Origin: Chloroflexota bacterium
GTDB lineage: Bacteria; Chloroflexota; Anaerolineae; UBA4142
Direction: 5' to 3'
DNA length: 40,572 nt
Assembly (NCBI GenBank): GCA_016215025.1
Contig: JACRMI010000161.1
Span: forward strand, 1-40,572
Position numbers and translations under genes: made by a program. How positions within the stretch are numbered: the first letter of the stretch is position 1; each line of letters starts with the position of its first letter. Under the pieces are notes generated by a model that was not told the DNA's origin, ran no database searches, and saw nothing but the letters and a program-made list of their open reading frames with translations. Positions 22,559 to 30,825 of this stretch are shown one piece after another.

Positions 22559-23740
22559 ATGGACCTCGATCAAGCCATTCAGATGATAAACTGGCTGGAC
22601 GAAGAGCATCGCAAAGACAAAGCGATGATTTCTGAGTTGGCTGGGCAACTTACTGCGCAATCGGCGCAAGTCGGCATTCTCGACAAGAATATCCAAGACC
22701 TGGAAGAACGCATCGCACGCGTGCAAAGTCAAGCGTTGCGTTATTCGCAATTGGAACAAACGCTGGGACAGACCAAAGCCGAAATTCAGGCGATGCTCGA
22801 TGGCACGGAGAAACGGCGCTTGGTGAACGAAGAAGACCAATTCAAAATTCGGCAGCAAGAACGCGAGCGCTTTGATCAAATCCTCAGCACGCTGCAACTT
22901 CAGATCGAATCGTTGCAACAATTCCAACGCTCGATTCTAGGCGACCATGACCTGATCAATCGCATCGATATAACGCTGCCGACCTACCAAACCGAAATCG
23001 AAGAAGGCATCAAGCGCGTCGAAGAAGTCAATCATCGAATTGCCTTGGTCGAAGAATGGGTCCCGCGCTTTGGACAACTCGCGACGGAACAGCGTCAACT
23101 GAGTGAGCGTCTCAACAAAGAGCGCGCCGATGCGGTCGAAGCGGCGCGACGCGCGGAGCAAGTGCGGGCGCGGCATATGGCGGAATGGGCAGAACAAATG
23201 AAGGCGAGCCGCCGCGAAGTCGAAGACTGGATCGGCAATATGCGCACGCTGCAAGAGCAACATAAAGAGAGCCGCAAAATTTATACCGACATGGTCGAGT
23301 TGGAAGAGCGCGTCAAACAAATGGAAGCGCGCCTTTTGCAATGGCAACGACTCGTCGAAGAGACGCGCCGCAAGGAGAGCGATCAAATTCGCACCGAAGT
23401 TGAAAAACGGTGGCAGCAACAACTCGGCGAATGGCAATACCTCCGCGACGAATGGAACAAACGCATGTCGGCAGTCACGGACCGCATGGCGAAGATGGAA
23501 GATTGGCGACCCGACATCGTCAGTCAATTGCATGACTTGGTCGAACGCTTTGATAAAGAACGTCGCGAACGCGAAAAGATCATGCCCGAAATTATTCGCA
23601 CGATGATCGATCTCGAAAAGCAGCGCTCGACCCAGGTCGATAAGATTGTTGGCGATTTGATGGCGCGCCAGGAGGGTGAACGCCAAGTCCAAAAGGCGCG
23701 TAAATCGACGGTGACGCCCAAAGTCGAAACCGGAGGATAG
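22559..23740 (+). CDS. Long coiled-coil protein of unknown function upstream of selB
   Basis: 393 residues, no signal peptide or membrane segment, almost entirely charged heptad-type helix rich in E, R, Q and L (for example LEERIARVQSQALRYSQLEQ, AEQVRARHMAEWAEQMKASR). Only the middle (GDHDLINRIDITLPTYQTEI) and the basic tail (KARKSTVTPKVETGG) look non-helical. No family is recognised; SMC-like arms and chromosome-partition accessory proteins have similar composition, but no ATPase is present. It starts after GGGAGG at ATG 22559. Its stop is 3 bp before the selB start and contains selB's ribosome site (GGAGG), so the two genes are translationally linked. Whether this has to do with selenocysteine is unknown. 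Confidence 0.75.
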   Translation: MDLDQAIQMINWLDEEHRKDKAMISELAGQLTAQSAQVGILDKNIQDLEERIARVQSQALRYSQLEQTLGQTKAEIQAMLDGTEKRRLVNEEDQFKIRQQERERFDQILSTLQLQIESLQQFQRSILGDHDLINRIDITLPTYQTEIEEGIKRVEEVNHRIALVEEWVPRFGQLATEQRQLSERLNKERADAVEAARRAEQVRARHMAEWAEQMKASRREVEDWIGNMRTLQEQHKESRKIYTDMVELEERVKQMEARLLQWQRLVEETRRKESDQIRTEVEKRWQQQLGEWQYLRDEWNKRMSAVTDRMAKMEDWRPDIVSQLHDLVERFDKERREREKIMPEIIRTMIDLEKQRSTQVDKIVGDLMARQEGERQVQKARKSTVTPKVETGG

Positions 23741-23743
23741 CGC

Positions 23744-25612
23744 GTGCGCGTCATCGGCACGGCGGGACACGTCGATCACGGCAAATCGACGCTCGTCAAA
23801 GCGCTGACGGGCATCGACCCGGATCGACTCAAGGAAGAAAAAGAACGCGAGATGACGATTGACCTCGGCTTTGCGTGGCTCACGCTGCCGAGTGGTCAAA
23901 CGGTGAGCATTGTCGATGTGCCCGGTCACGAAGCGTTCATCAAGAACATGCTCGCGGGTGTCGGTGGAATCGATGCGGCGATGCTGGTGATCGCTGCCGA
24001 CGAAGGCGTGATGCCGCAAACACGCGAGCATCTCGCGATTCTCGATCTGCTTCAGGTCAAGGGCGGCGTCATCGCGCTGACGAAAAGTGATTTGGTCGAT
24101 AGCGAATGGATCGAGATGGTATCGACCGATATTCGCAAAGAACTTGCCGATACTGTTTTTGCCGACGCAAAGATTATGCCCGTCTCGTCGAAAACGCGCG
24201 ACGGTTTGAAAAATCTCCTCGCCGAATTAGATCGGCTTCTCCAAATAGTTTCACCTCGCAATGATTTTGGCAAACCCCGTCTTCCCATCGATCGCGTATT
24301 TTCGATTGCCGGTTTCGGTACCGTTGTAACCGGTACGTTGAGCGATGGAAGTTTTTCGGTCGGTCAAGAAATCGAAATTGTCCCCAGCGGCAAGCGCGGA
24401 CGTATTCGCGGATTGCAAACACACAAAGAAAAACTCGAACGCGCAACACCCGGGAGCCGTGTCGCGATCAATCTCTCCGGTCTCGCCGTCGAAGAATTGA
24501 TTCGCGGAGAGGTGGTCGCGCTGCCCGGTACGGTTTCTGGCACGACGCTGCTCGACGCGCGCGTGCAATATCTCGCATCTGCGCCCAAGCCGTTGCCGCA
24601 CAACGCCGAGGTCGATTTTTTTACGGGTGCGGCGCAAGTCCCTGCGCACATTCGCTTGCTCGATCATGAAGTATTAAAGCCAGGTGATGTTGGCTGGGTG
24701 CAGTTGCAGCTCGCCGAATCGATTGCCGTCGCGAAGAATGATCGATTCATCATTCGCTTTCCATCGCCGAGCGTTACGATTGGCGGCGGCATCGTCGTCG
24801 ATCCAAATACCACGACGCGACATCGCCGCTTCAAACCCGACGTTATCAATCGATTGGAGACACTTGCGCGCGGCACACCCGACGAAATCGTTTTGCAATT
24901 TCTCGCGACGCGCGGACTAAATCCCGCCGATGCGAAGGAGATCGCGAGCGGCACGGGTTTAGCGACCGACGCAGTTGCAAATATTCTCGCCGCGCAGACC
25001 CAAGCGGGTGGGGTAGTGGTGCTGGGTGCGACATACATCTCCGCACCGAATTGGCGCACGCTGACGGACAAGATCACGCGGATGCTCGACGATTTTCACA
25101 AGCAATATCCGCTACGTCCAGGATTGCCACGCGAAGAACTAAAAAGTCGATTAGGTCTTGCGCCGAAAATTTTTGATCGCGTGATCGAGCGTGCGGTCGC
25201 AGAAAATATTCTCGTCGTCAGTGAAAACTTTGTGCGGCGTTCGGATTTTGTCATCAAGTTCACTCCCGACCTGCAAAAGAAAATCGATGCGCTGCTCGTG
25301 CAGTATGAAAAAACACCGTACGCGCCGCCATCGCCGCAAGACGCGGAAGCCGCTGTTGGCGCAGAAGCGGTCGGCGCACTGGTTACCCAAGACAAACTGG
25401 TGCGCATCAACGAATCGGTACTGCTCGCGCCGAAAGCGTTTCGTGCGATGCAAGACTGGGTTGTGAAGACGATTCAATCGCAGGGGCAGGTGACCGCCGC
25501 GCAAGTGCGCGATCAATTCAACACGAGCCGCAAATATGCGGTCGGATTGTTAGAATATCTAGACGAGAAACACGTCACCAAGCGCGTCGGTGATGCGCGA
25601 GTGTTGCGATGA
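23744..25612 (+). CDS. selB: Selenocysteine-specific elongation factor SelB
   Basis: 622 residues, the usual SelB length. Brings Sec-tRNA to ribosomes paused at UGA by binding GTP, the tRNA and the SECIS hairpin. G1 GHVDHGKST (8-16), G3 DVPGH (58-62) and G4 TKSD (113-116) are present, followed by EF-Tu-like domains 2 and 3 (VFSIAGFGTVVTGTLSDGSF, KRGRIRGLQTHK) and a C-terminal half of winged helices (from about 390) ending TSRKYAVGLLEYLDEKHVTKRVGDARVLR. That last stretch is the SECIS-binding part. GTG start with GGAGG upstream. No selA, selD or tRNA-Sec was found in the window. Its presence supports the in-frame UGA at 2821. Confidence 0.96.
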   Translation: MRVIGTAGHVDHGKSTLVKALTGIDPDRLKEEKEREMTIDLGFAWLTLPSGQTVSIVDVPGHEAFIKNMLAGVGGIDAAMLVIAADEGVMPQTREHLAILDLLQVKGGVIALTKSDLVDSEWIEMVSTDIRKELADTVFADAKIMPVSSKTRDGLKNLLAELDRLLQIVSPRNDFGKPRLPIDRVFSIAGFGTVVTGTLSDGSFSVGQEIEIVPSGKRGRIRGLQTHKEKLERATPGSRVAINLSGLAVEELIRGEVVALPGTVSGTTLLDARVQYLASAPKPLPHNAEVDFFTGAAQVPAHIRLLDHEVLKPGDVGWVQLQLAESIAVAKNDRFIIRFPSPSVTIGGGIVVDPNTTTRHRRFKPDVINRLETLARGTPDEIVLQFLATRGLNPADAKEIASGTGLATDAVANILAAQTQAGGVVVLGATYISAPNWRTLTDKITRMLDDFHKQYPLRPGLPREELKSRLGLAPKIFDRVIERAVAENILVVSENFVRRSDFVIKFTPDLQKKIDALLVQYEKTPYAPPSPQDAEAAVGAEAVGALVTQDKLVRINESVLLAPKAFRAMQDWVVKTIQSQGQVTAAQVRDQFNTSRKYAVGLLEYLDEKHVTKRVGDARVLR

Positions 25613-26475
25613 CAGCAGACAGCAGACCGCCGACGGCAAATGACGGCATCTTGGGTGGAGCGGCCCCCAAACGAAGACGACGAGCGCAAAATACAGAGCC
25701 ACAAGGCGAACCCACATCGACGATGATTCGTCGCGTGTGGCTGCATCGACTATCGCGCGTTTCTTTGATCGCGGGAATCGTTCTTTTAGTTGCTGCTATT
25801 GTTGTAGGAATCATCGGTGTGCAGCGTCCGGCGCAAGTGATCGCCATGGCTCCTGCGCCCATTCAAACGATCCTGCCCACGCTTATTCCTCTCCCCACCT
25901 CAACACCTACGCCGACGCCTACGCCGTTGCCGCCGCTCATCGGATTGCTCGCGGGGCATTCAGGCGGAGCCGACACGGGCGCGCTGTGTCCCGACGGTCT
26001 GCGCGAAGTCGATATTACGAAAGATGTCGCGAATCGCGCGAAACAATTTCTGGAAGCGCGCGGCTATCGCGTGGACATTCTCGCCGAGTTCGACAAGCGG
26101 CTCGATGCGACCAAACGCGATTACGCGCCTCAGGTGTTTCTCGCGATTCATGTTGATTCATGTGTGTTCTATGCGTCGGGCTATAAAGTTGCGCGCGCGG
26201 ACAATAGCGCTATTCCGCAAGCTGATGATCGCTTGGTGCAGTGTGTAAGCATGGCGTACGGCGCGGCGACGAAAATGAGCGTCCATGAAGGCAGCATTAC
26301 GCGCGACATGACGCTTTACCACGCGTTAAACGAAATCGATAGCAAATCGCCCGGCGCGATTATCGAACTGGGATTTATGGGATCGGATAGAGCGATTCTA
26401 GGCAAGCGCGAGACGCTTGCGCTGGGAATCGCCGATGGCGTGGATGGATTTTTGAAGGGGAGTCTTTGTCAGTAG
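25609..26475 (+). CDS. N-acetylmuramoyl-L-alanine amidase (Amidase_3), membrane-anchored
   Basis: 288 residues. A basic N-terminal tail, one membrane segment (VSLIAGIVLLVAAIVVGIIG, 51-70) and a Thr/Pro-rich spacer (about 95-109) lead to the catalytic domain. The zinc-binding set of Amidase_3 is visible: H117 (AGHSGG), E133 (LREVD), H181 (LAIHVDSC) and the catalytic Glu E253 (GAIIELGFM). It cuts the bond between muramic acid and the peptide in cell-wall glycan. The ATG overlaps the selB stop (ATGA), so it is co-translated although functionally unrelated. Presence of a Cys-rich catalytic domain (GALCPDG, VDSC, LVQC) is slightly unusual. Ends in a word repeat and terminator. Confidence 0.88.
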   Translation: MTADSRPPTANDGILGGAAPKRRRRAQNTEPQGEPTSTMIRRVWLHRLSRVSLIAGIVLLVAAIVVGIIGVQRPAQVIAMAPAPIQTILPTLIPLPTSTPTPTPTPLPPLIGLLAGHSGGADTGALCPDGLREVDITKDVANRAKQFLEARGYRVDILAEFDKRLDATKRDYAPQVFLAIHVDSCVFYASGYKVARADNSAIPQADDRLVQCVSMAYGAATKMSVHEGSITRDMTLYHALNEIDSKSPGAIIELGFMGSDRAILGKRETLALGIADGVDGFLKGSLCQ

Positions 26476-26520
26476 GCAGAAGTCAGTAGCCAGAATTCAG
26501 AATTCAGTAAGCGGTAAGCA
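26472..26520 (+). repeat. CAGTA word repeat after the amidase
   Basis: Reiterated CAGTAGgCAGAAgtCAGTAGcCAGAAttCAGAAttCAGTAAG words, only weakly palindromic. Same word family as at 10057 and 18791. Confidence 0.55.
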
Positions 26521-26545
26521 GAAGGCACAGTTGGAGAAAATGATA

Positions 26546-26575
26546 AACCGAGTGGAGAACAAGCCACTCGGTTTT
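26546..26575 (+). terminator. Intrinsic terminator of the selB-amidase operon
   Basis: AACCGAGTGG pairs with CCACTCGGTT around AGAACAAG, then TTTGGTTTT. The next gene is on the other strand and its stop codon lies 8 bp further, so it may serve both directions. Confidence 0.75.
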
Positions 26576-26582
26576 GGTTTTC

Positions 26583-26771
26583 CTAGCCTTTTTGGAGGCG
26601 TCGTGCAATCACACCCAGCACGATTCCACCGATCACTATGATCGCACCGATGATGACCCATTCGGGCTTGCCGTACATCACCTGGCTTGGCAAAAGACGA
26701 TTGCCTTGCAAGAAAAAGACTCCACCCGCCAGAATCAAAATTGCACCGACAACATATAGCACTTGTTTCAT
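26583..26771 (-). CDS. Small two-helix membrane protein
   Basis: 62 residues. Two hydrophobic segments (VLYVVGAILILAGGVFFLQG and WVIIGAIIVIGGIVLGVIAR) joined by a short loop with LLPSQVMYGKPE, and a basic end RRLQKG. Reading starts at ATG 26771 with AAGGGGCG upstream. It resembles small DUF3185-type membrane proteins of unknown role. The coding pattern and the good ribosome site support a real gene despite the size. It follows the DUF1461-like gene on the same strand. Confidence 0.7.
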   Translation of the reverse strand: MKQVLYVVGAILILAGGVFFLQGNRLLPSQVMYGKPEWVIIGAIIVIGGIVLGVIARRLQKG

Positions 26772-26785
26772 ATCGCCCCTTTTCG

Positions 26786-26819
26786 AACGCTACGACGAGC
26801 GTTCGCTACTGACGACCGT
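26786..26819. repeat. CGAACGCT palindrome with a short word repeat
   Basis: CGAACGCT-acgacg-AGCGTTCG is a perfect 8-bp hairpin, followed by ctactGACGACcgtctactGGCGACtGGCGAC words in the gap between the two minus-strand membrane genes. Confidence 0.5.
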
Positions 26820-27482
26820 CTACTGGCGACTGGCGACTCTCTTTGCCCAAGACCAACCAATTGCGCCAACGATTATGGCCTCCACAATCGTCAAACTCAC
26901 CAACGCAATTGACGTGTCGAACCAAAATGGCAATGGATAATATTGGATGAGCGAATCGGTGTAGAGAAAGAGCCACGAGTCGCCGGTGAAGAAAATGCGA
27001 TGAAACATCGTAAAGAATGTATTGAATCCAACCGCCGCAAAGAGTCCAACGGCGATGAATAACACGATGGTTAGGATTCCGCCGTTGAGCAGCGAACGCG
27101 CGGCAAGCGCGCGGGTTTCAGATGGTCGGGCAAGCACAACGAGTGAAATGATCGCGATAACTATGGTTAGGGGCAAAACGATTTTTACTTGATCGACTAG
27201 CACGCGCACGTCGACCATGTGCTTGATCTCGCGGTCTTGATAAACACCGAGCGCTTTGAACTGATCCAGCGTGCGATTGCCGCGCACGTATTCGATGGAC
27301 TCAGAACCAAAGTAAAGTCGGTCCTTGTCGTTGAAGAGTTCAGCTTTGGGAAAGTTAGGTTTGCTGTACTCGTACGCGAGCCAACTGGGATTCATAAAGA
27401 GCAGAACGTTCGATAAAATCAAAATGATCGGAACGCCGAGGGTGATGATGAGAGCGAGTACATTGGCAATTGGACGAGACAT
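26820..27482 (-). CDS. DUF1461/TIGR01906-like integral membrane protein
   Basis: 220 residues from ATG 27482 (AAGGAG 5 nt upstream); a start 48 bp earlier would translate repeat sequence. One N-terminal membrane segment (VLALIITLGVPIILILSNVLLF), a long exposed loop with YEYSKPNFPKAELFNDKDRL, RTLDQFKALGVYQDREIKHMVDVRVL, then about three more segments and a stretch FMFHRIFFTGDSWLFLYTDSLIQYYP-type (MFHRIFFTGDSWLF). The order of a leading helix, an E-H-M-x-D-V-x-x-L motif and HRIFF fits the TIGR01906 family of bacterial membrane proteins without known function. Located before the small two-helix gene on the same strand. Confidence 0.8.
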   Translation of the reverse strand: MSRPIANVLALIITLGVPIILILSNVLLFMNPSWLAYEYSKPNFPKAELFNDKDRLYFGSESIEYVRGNRTLDQFKALGVYQDREIKHMVDVRVLVDQVKIVLPLTIVIAIISLVVLARPSETRALAARSLLNGGILTIVLFIAVGLFAAVGFNTFFTMFHRIFFTGDSWLFLYTDSLIQYYPLPFWFDTSIALVSLTIVEAIIVGAIGWSWAKRVASRQ

Positions 27483-27489
27483 ATGACTC

Positions 27490-27565
27490 CTTAAAATGTG
27501 CCAAATTCCCAAATTTGCCAAATATGCCAAACACTAATCGGAATTTTCTTTGGCACGTTTGGCAT
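27490..27565. repeat. TTTGCCAAATATGCCAAA word palindrome
   Basis: ATGTGCCAAATTCCCAAATTTGCC and ATGCCAAA on the left face TTTGGCACGTTTGGCATG on the right. It lies between the stop of the spermidine-synthase-like gene and the DUF1461 ribosome site. Confidence 0.6.
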
Positions 27566-27571
27566 GTTTTG

Positions 27572-29116
27572 TTAATTGCCTAGCGCGTATCTTAGAATAA
27601 TATCGTTAATCAAGTTTTCCACCGGCGCGTGATTGTCTGTGAAGACAGGTTCGGTCTGTGTGGCGGCGCGCGCAGTGGGCATGGATTGCGCGGCGACTTG
27701 GCGAAGGTTTTCATCGCGGAGCTGCATGACGTTCGCGCGAAAACCTTCCAGGCGCGTCGGCTGATTCGTCGCGACGATGAGCGTATTCGCATTATTTGGA
27801 TGATCGATGAGGTAGACGTTGGGGAACACTTGGCGCATCGTCGCGGCGAGCGCATCGACCAAACGATAATCGCTGCCGGTGCGCGCGGCGTTCAGCGCGA
27901 CGACGCCGTGCGGGTTGAGATGTTGCTGGGCTTGCTGAAAAAACTCCACCGTCGTCAGATGAAATGGAATGTACGGTTGTCGGTACGCATCGACGGCGAT
28001 CACATCGTACGTGCCTGCTCGCGTTTGCAAAAAATTTCGTCCATCGTCGGCAATCGCGCGCAGGTTCGACTCGTTCATCGCAAAATACTTTTGTCCAACG
28101 GCGATAATCGCTGGATCGAGTTCGACGCCGTCGATAGGAATCGCGCCATAAACGAGCGTGTATTCGCGCGCGGTGGTCCCTGCCGCGAGTCCGATCATGA
28201 GCAAGCTCTTTGGCGGCTGATTCGTCGCAAAATATGGTGCGATAAGAAACAAATCCCAAATGCCATTAGTCAGCACGCTGTTCATTTTGTACGCCGATTG
28301 GTACGCCTCGCCCTCGTTCACGGTCAACAAGCGCCAGCCATCCGCATCGTCGATGACTTGAATAAAGTTGTACGGCGATTCGGTTTCGTACACCAAGCCT
28401 TGCGCTGCTTTCACGACGCCGCCCGTGTCGAACGCGGCAATCATGACGATGACGACGAGCATCGCCGCGTACTTGAGCGCGCGCGGAATGCCCCATTCTT
28501 TCGCGATACCTGTGACTGCGCCGATGAGTAACACAATCGAGAAGGCGACGAACGTGCCGCGCGTACCGAGGATTTGAAAAAGGACGAACACGGTGCCAAA
28601 CACTCCGAGGATGCTGCCAAATGTCGAGAGCGCATACAGTTTGCCTGCGGTCGAGCCGCTCGACGAAACATCTTGGGTCGAGAGTCGAATCGCAAACGGC
28701 GAAACGCAGCCGAGCAGCGTAACGGGCACGATGAACAAAACAAGCGTGCCGAAGAACGAGGTGAATCCCAAGCCCGCATCGAACTTTTGCAGCGCGGGAA
28801 TCGCAAGTTGGAGAAACGGACGCGCGACGTACGGCAGGATACCGGTCGAAAAGCCAGCCCATGCGACGATGCGATAAAGCGTCACGGCGCGTGGATCGCG
28901 GTCGGCCCATTTGCCGCCGAGGTAGTAACCGAGCGTGAGGTAGATCAGAATCAAACCGATGATGTTTGCCCAGATGAGAATCGAATCGCCGAAGAACGGA
29001 CGGAGCAAGCGCGACGCCGCCATCTCGATCCCCATCGAAGCGACGCCGCCCAGGAAGACGATCAAAAGGAGTAGAGAATTTTTCAATGTGTCCTCGGAAT
29101 GAAACGTGCGTCGCAT
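27572..29116 (-). CDS. Membrane-anchored spermidine-synthase-like methyltransferase-fold protein
   Basis: 514 residues from ATG 29116 (AAGGAGAG just upstream). The N-terminal half has about eight membrane segments with the MFS-like blocks GGVASMGIEMAASRLLRPFFG and LTLGYYLGGKWADRDP; the second half is a Rossmann fold of spermidine-synthase type with LLMIGLAAGTTAREY (SAM or dcSAM loop), IDGVELDPAIIAVGQKYF, DDGRNFL and YDVIAVDAYRQPYIPFHLTTVEFF. This fused family is common in Chloroflexota and actinobacteria, and its product is not established; the GGxGT loop is altered to GLAAGTT, and the usual DxxD of polyamine synthases reads DAYRQPYI. The gene has its own promoter, and its start codon lies in a 15-bp inverted repeat. 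Confidence 0.88.
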   Translation of the reverse strand: MRRTFHSEDTLKNSLLLLIVFLGGVASMGIEMAASRLLRPFFGDSILIWANIIGLILIYLTLGYYLGGKWADRDPRAVTLYRIVAWAGFSTGILPYVARPFLQLAIPALQKFDAGLGFTSFFGTLVLFIVPVTLLGCVSPFAIRLSTQDVSSSGSTAGKLYALSTFGSILGVFGTVFVLFQILGTRGTFVAFSIVLLIGAVTGIAKEWGIPRALKYAAMLVVIVMIAAFDTGGVVKAAQGLVYETESPYNFIQVIDDADGWRLLTVNEGEAYQSAYKMNSVLTNGIWDLFLIAPYFATNQPPKSLLMIGLAAGTTAREYTLVYGAIPIDGVELDPAIIAVGQKYFAMNESNLRAIADDGRNFLQTRAGTYDVIAVDAYRQPYIPFHLTTVEFFQQAQQHLNPHGVVALNAARTGSDYRLVDALAATMRQVFPNVYLIDHPNNANTLIVATNQPTRLEGFRANVMQLRDENLRQVAAQSMPTARAATQTEPVFTDNHAPVENLINDIILRYALGN

Positions 29117-29172
29117 CTCTCCTTCGACTGCGCGCCACTGCGCTCTGCCCAGGATGAAGATGCGACGCACGT
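29104..29172 (-). promoter_or_regulatory. Start-codon stem: 15-bp inverted repeat spanning the 5' leader
   Basis: ACGTGCGTCGCATCT (29118-29104 on the plus strand read as 29104-29118) is a perfect inverted copy of 29158-29172. The predicted transcript starts near 29167, so its first about 10 nt can pair with the stretch that holds the ATG at 29116 and the first codons. This would bury the start codon in a long hairpin. Confidence 0.5.
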
Positions 29173-29173
29173 G

Positions 29174-29202
29174 ATTATATCTGCATTGGTAGAATCTCGC
29201 AA
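29174..29202 (-). promoter_or_regulatory. Promoter of the spermidine-synthase-like gene
   Basis: Minus strand TTGCGA (29202-29197), 17-bp spacer, TATAAT (29179-29174). Divergent from the promoter at 29211. Confidence 0.6.
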
Positions 29203-29210
29203 TGTGGGTA

Positions 29211-29239
29211 TTGACGGATTGGGGGTGTCTTCGTATAAT
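29211..29239 (+). promoter_or_regulatory. Promoter of the PrsW-like gene
   Basis: TTGACG (29211-29216), 17-bp spacer, TATAAT (29234-29239), then an about 62-nt leader to the ATG at 29308. Confidence 0.7.
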
Positions 29240-29307
29240 CGGTCTAGTTCGAGTACGATAATACGCGTCCTCTTTTGCTTTTCTAATTTCCCCAGGGAGC
29301 AAACAAC

Positions 29308-30756
29308 ATGCGCAATCATCTCCTCGTCGCGCGCGAGTCAGTGTGGGTCCAAGTCGCCGGCGTCCTCATCTTCGCCGCCCTTGTCGCCGCCGTCGACAAT
29401 CTTGCGCGCCCGCAATTGAGCGGCAACGCCTTAATCGGCGCTGGCATCGTTCTGGCAATCGTCCCCGCGGTGCTGTGGCTGTGGATGTTTTATCGGCAAG
29501 ATCGGTTTGAGCCAGAGCCGCGTCAGTACGTGATTGGCGTCTTTGTGCTCGGCGCACTGCTCGCGTACGCGGTGGGTCAGCCGGTCATTCGCAGTCTGTT
29601 TCGAGTGCAGGACTGGATCGGCGCGAATGTTTTCGTCGCGCTCCTCGGATCGATTCTCGTCAACGGTCTCGTGACCCAGTTTCTTCTCTACGCCGCTGTG
29701 CGCTACAGCGTTTTCCATTCCTCCGAATTCGATCAGCGCATCGATGGCATTATTTATGGCGCTGCCGCAGGTCTCGGTTATGCGACCATGTTCAACCTTC
29801 AATACGTCGTCGGTCACAGCGGCGTCGATCTGGGCACCGGCGTCATTCGGATCGCGATTGAATCGCTCTCGCTCGCGAGTCTCGGCGGCATTTCGGGTTA
29901 TTTCCTCGCGCGGGCGAAATTCGACAAGATGGGGCCGCTGTGGCTGCCCATCGGACTTGTCATCGCCGCCGCGCTCAACGGCATTATCGATCTTGCGCTG
30001 GATGAGATTCCGATGCTCGGCAGCGGTTTTGGTTTCAATCCATGGTACGGCCTGGCTGCGGCAGTCGTCATCGCAGGCGCGATTTTCGCGACGCTCTTTC
30101 GCCTGATCTATCAGCTTGGCTCTGCGTCGGTCCAAGTCGGCGAGACGCAATCCACTGCGGTGCTGGACAAGGTCCTGTTCGGCAAGGGCAAGCGCGAAGA
30201 GCCGGAATGGATGGTCTGGCTCGTCGTCGCGATCGGCCTGCTGCTCGGCTGGGCGCTCGCAACGTTAATAACGGGCGAAACCCGCACGGCGTCCGCCGCG
30301 AATATGACGATCACCTATCCGGCGAGTTGGGCGCGCTTGCAAGAACCGGGTGCGGCCATGGCGGCATACGATCTTGACCGCGGCGGACTCTTTGGCGCGC
30401 GGGTCAGTACGCGAGTCGTGCCAATAACCGATCTGCTCCCGCCCAACGGAATTCTGGAAGACGCCGCGAACAACTGGGCATTTACCCGCCAGCAAGGTTT
30501 GGATGCGTTTCGGTTGCTCGAAATCCAGCCGACACGTTTCCAAGGTCGCGAAGCAGTCCGCATCGAGTATGTTTACGTGATGGATTCGCCGCGCGCGTCG
30601 CCTGGGAGTGCCGTCCCAGCATTGATGCGCTCGAGCGACACGCTCGTCGCGAGCGCCGACAAAATCTACATTCTCTCGTTTGCGACGGAGAGTCACGAAT
30701 ACAAATCGACGCCTAGTCTGCAAGAACAACTGCTGGCAGGGTGGAGAGTGCCGTGA
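29308..30756 (+). CDS. PrsW-like membrane protein lacking catalytic residues, with C-terminal exported domain
   Basis: 482 residues. Residues 12-270 have about nine membrane segments and follow the PrsW (RsiW-degrading metalloprotease, CPBP-related) pattern: MFYRQDRFEPEPRQYVIG (60-78) and DGIIYGAAAGLGYATMFNLQY (146-166). In active PrsW the segment before DGiiYG has EExxK and the later one has an E before N; here these read T123-Q124-x-x-L and M161-F162-N163, so the metal-binding glutamates are missing. After a tenth segment (WLVVAIGLLLGWALATLITG), about 175 residues form an external PsbP-like lipocalin-type domain (TYPASWARLQEP ... LLAGWRVP). Likely a structural or sensing role rather than proteolysis. 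Followed by a secreted protease. Confidence 0.75.
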   Translation: MRNHLLVARESVWVQVAGVLIFAALVAAVDNLARPQLSGNALIGAGIVLAIVPAVLWLWMFYRQDRFEPEPRQYVIGVFVLGALLAYAVGQPVIRSLFRVQDWIGANVFVALLGSILVNGLVTQFLLYAAVRYSVFHSSEFDQRIDGIIYGAAAGLGYATMFNLQYVVGHSGVDLGTGVIRIAIESLSLASLGGISGYFLARAKFDKMGPLWLPIGLVIAAALNGIIDLALDEIPMLGSGFGFNPWYGLAAAVVIAGAIFATLFRLIYQLGSASVQVGETQSTAVLDKVLFGKGKREEPEWMVWLVVAIGLLLGWALATLITGETRTASAANMTITYPASWARLQEPGAAMAAYDLDRGGLFGARVSTRVVPITDLLPPNGILEDAANNWAFTRQQGLDAFRLLEIQPTRFQGREAVRIEYVYVMDSPRASPGSAVPALMRSSDTLVASADKIYILSFATESHEYKSTPSLQEQLLAGWRVP

Positions 30757-30806
30757 AACGTAAAGCGTAAAACGTAAATCGCGCCCTTACGCATTACGTT
30801 TTACGT
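30757..30806. repeat. CGTAAA word palindrome
   Basis: AAACGTAAAGCGTAAAACGTAAA on the left and TTACGCATTACGTTTTACGT on the right, an imperfect palindrome in the gap between the PrsW-like gene and the protease. Confidence 0.65.
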
Positions 30807-30825
30807 GACAACCGGAGACCTCAAT

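Noticed and set aside
22937..24031. Minus-strand open frame of 364 codons
   Set aside because: Antisense shadow of the coiled-coil gene and the selB G domain; His/Phe/Asp-rich composition typical of a shadow.
27629..28531. Plus-strand open frame of 300 codons
   Set aside because: Antisense to the spermidine-synthase-like gene; no recognisable motif.
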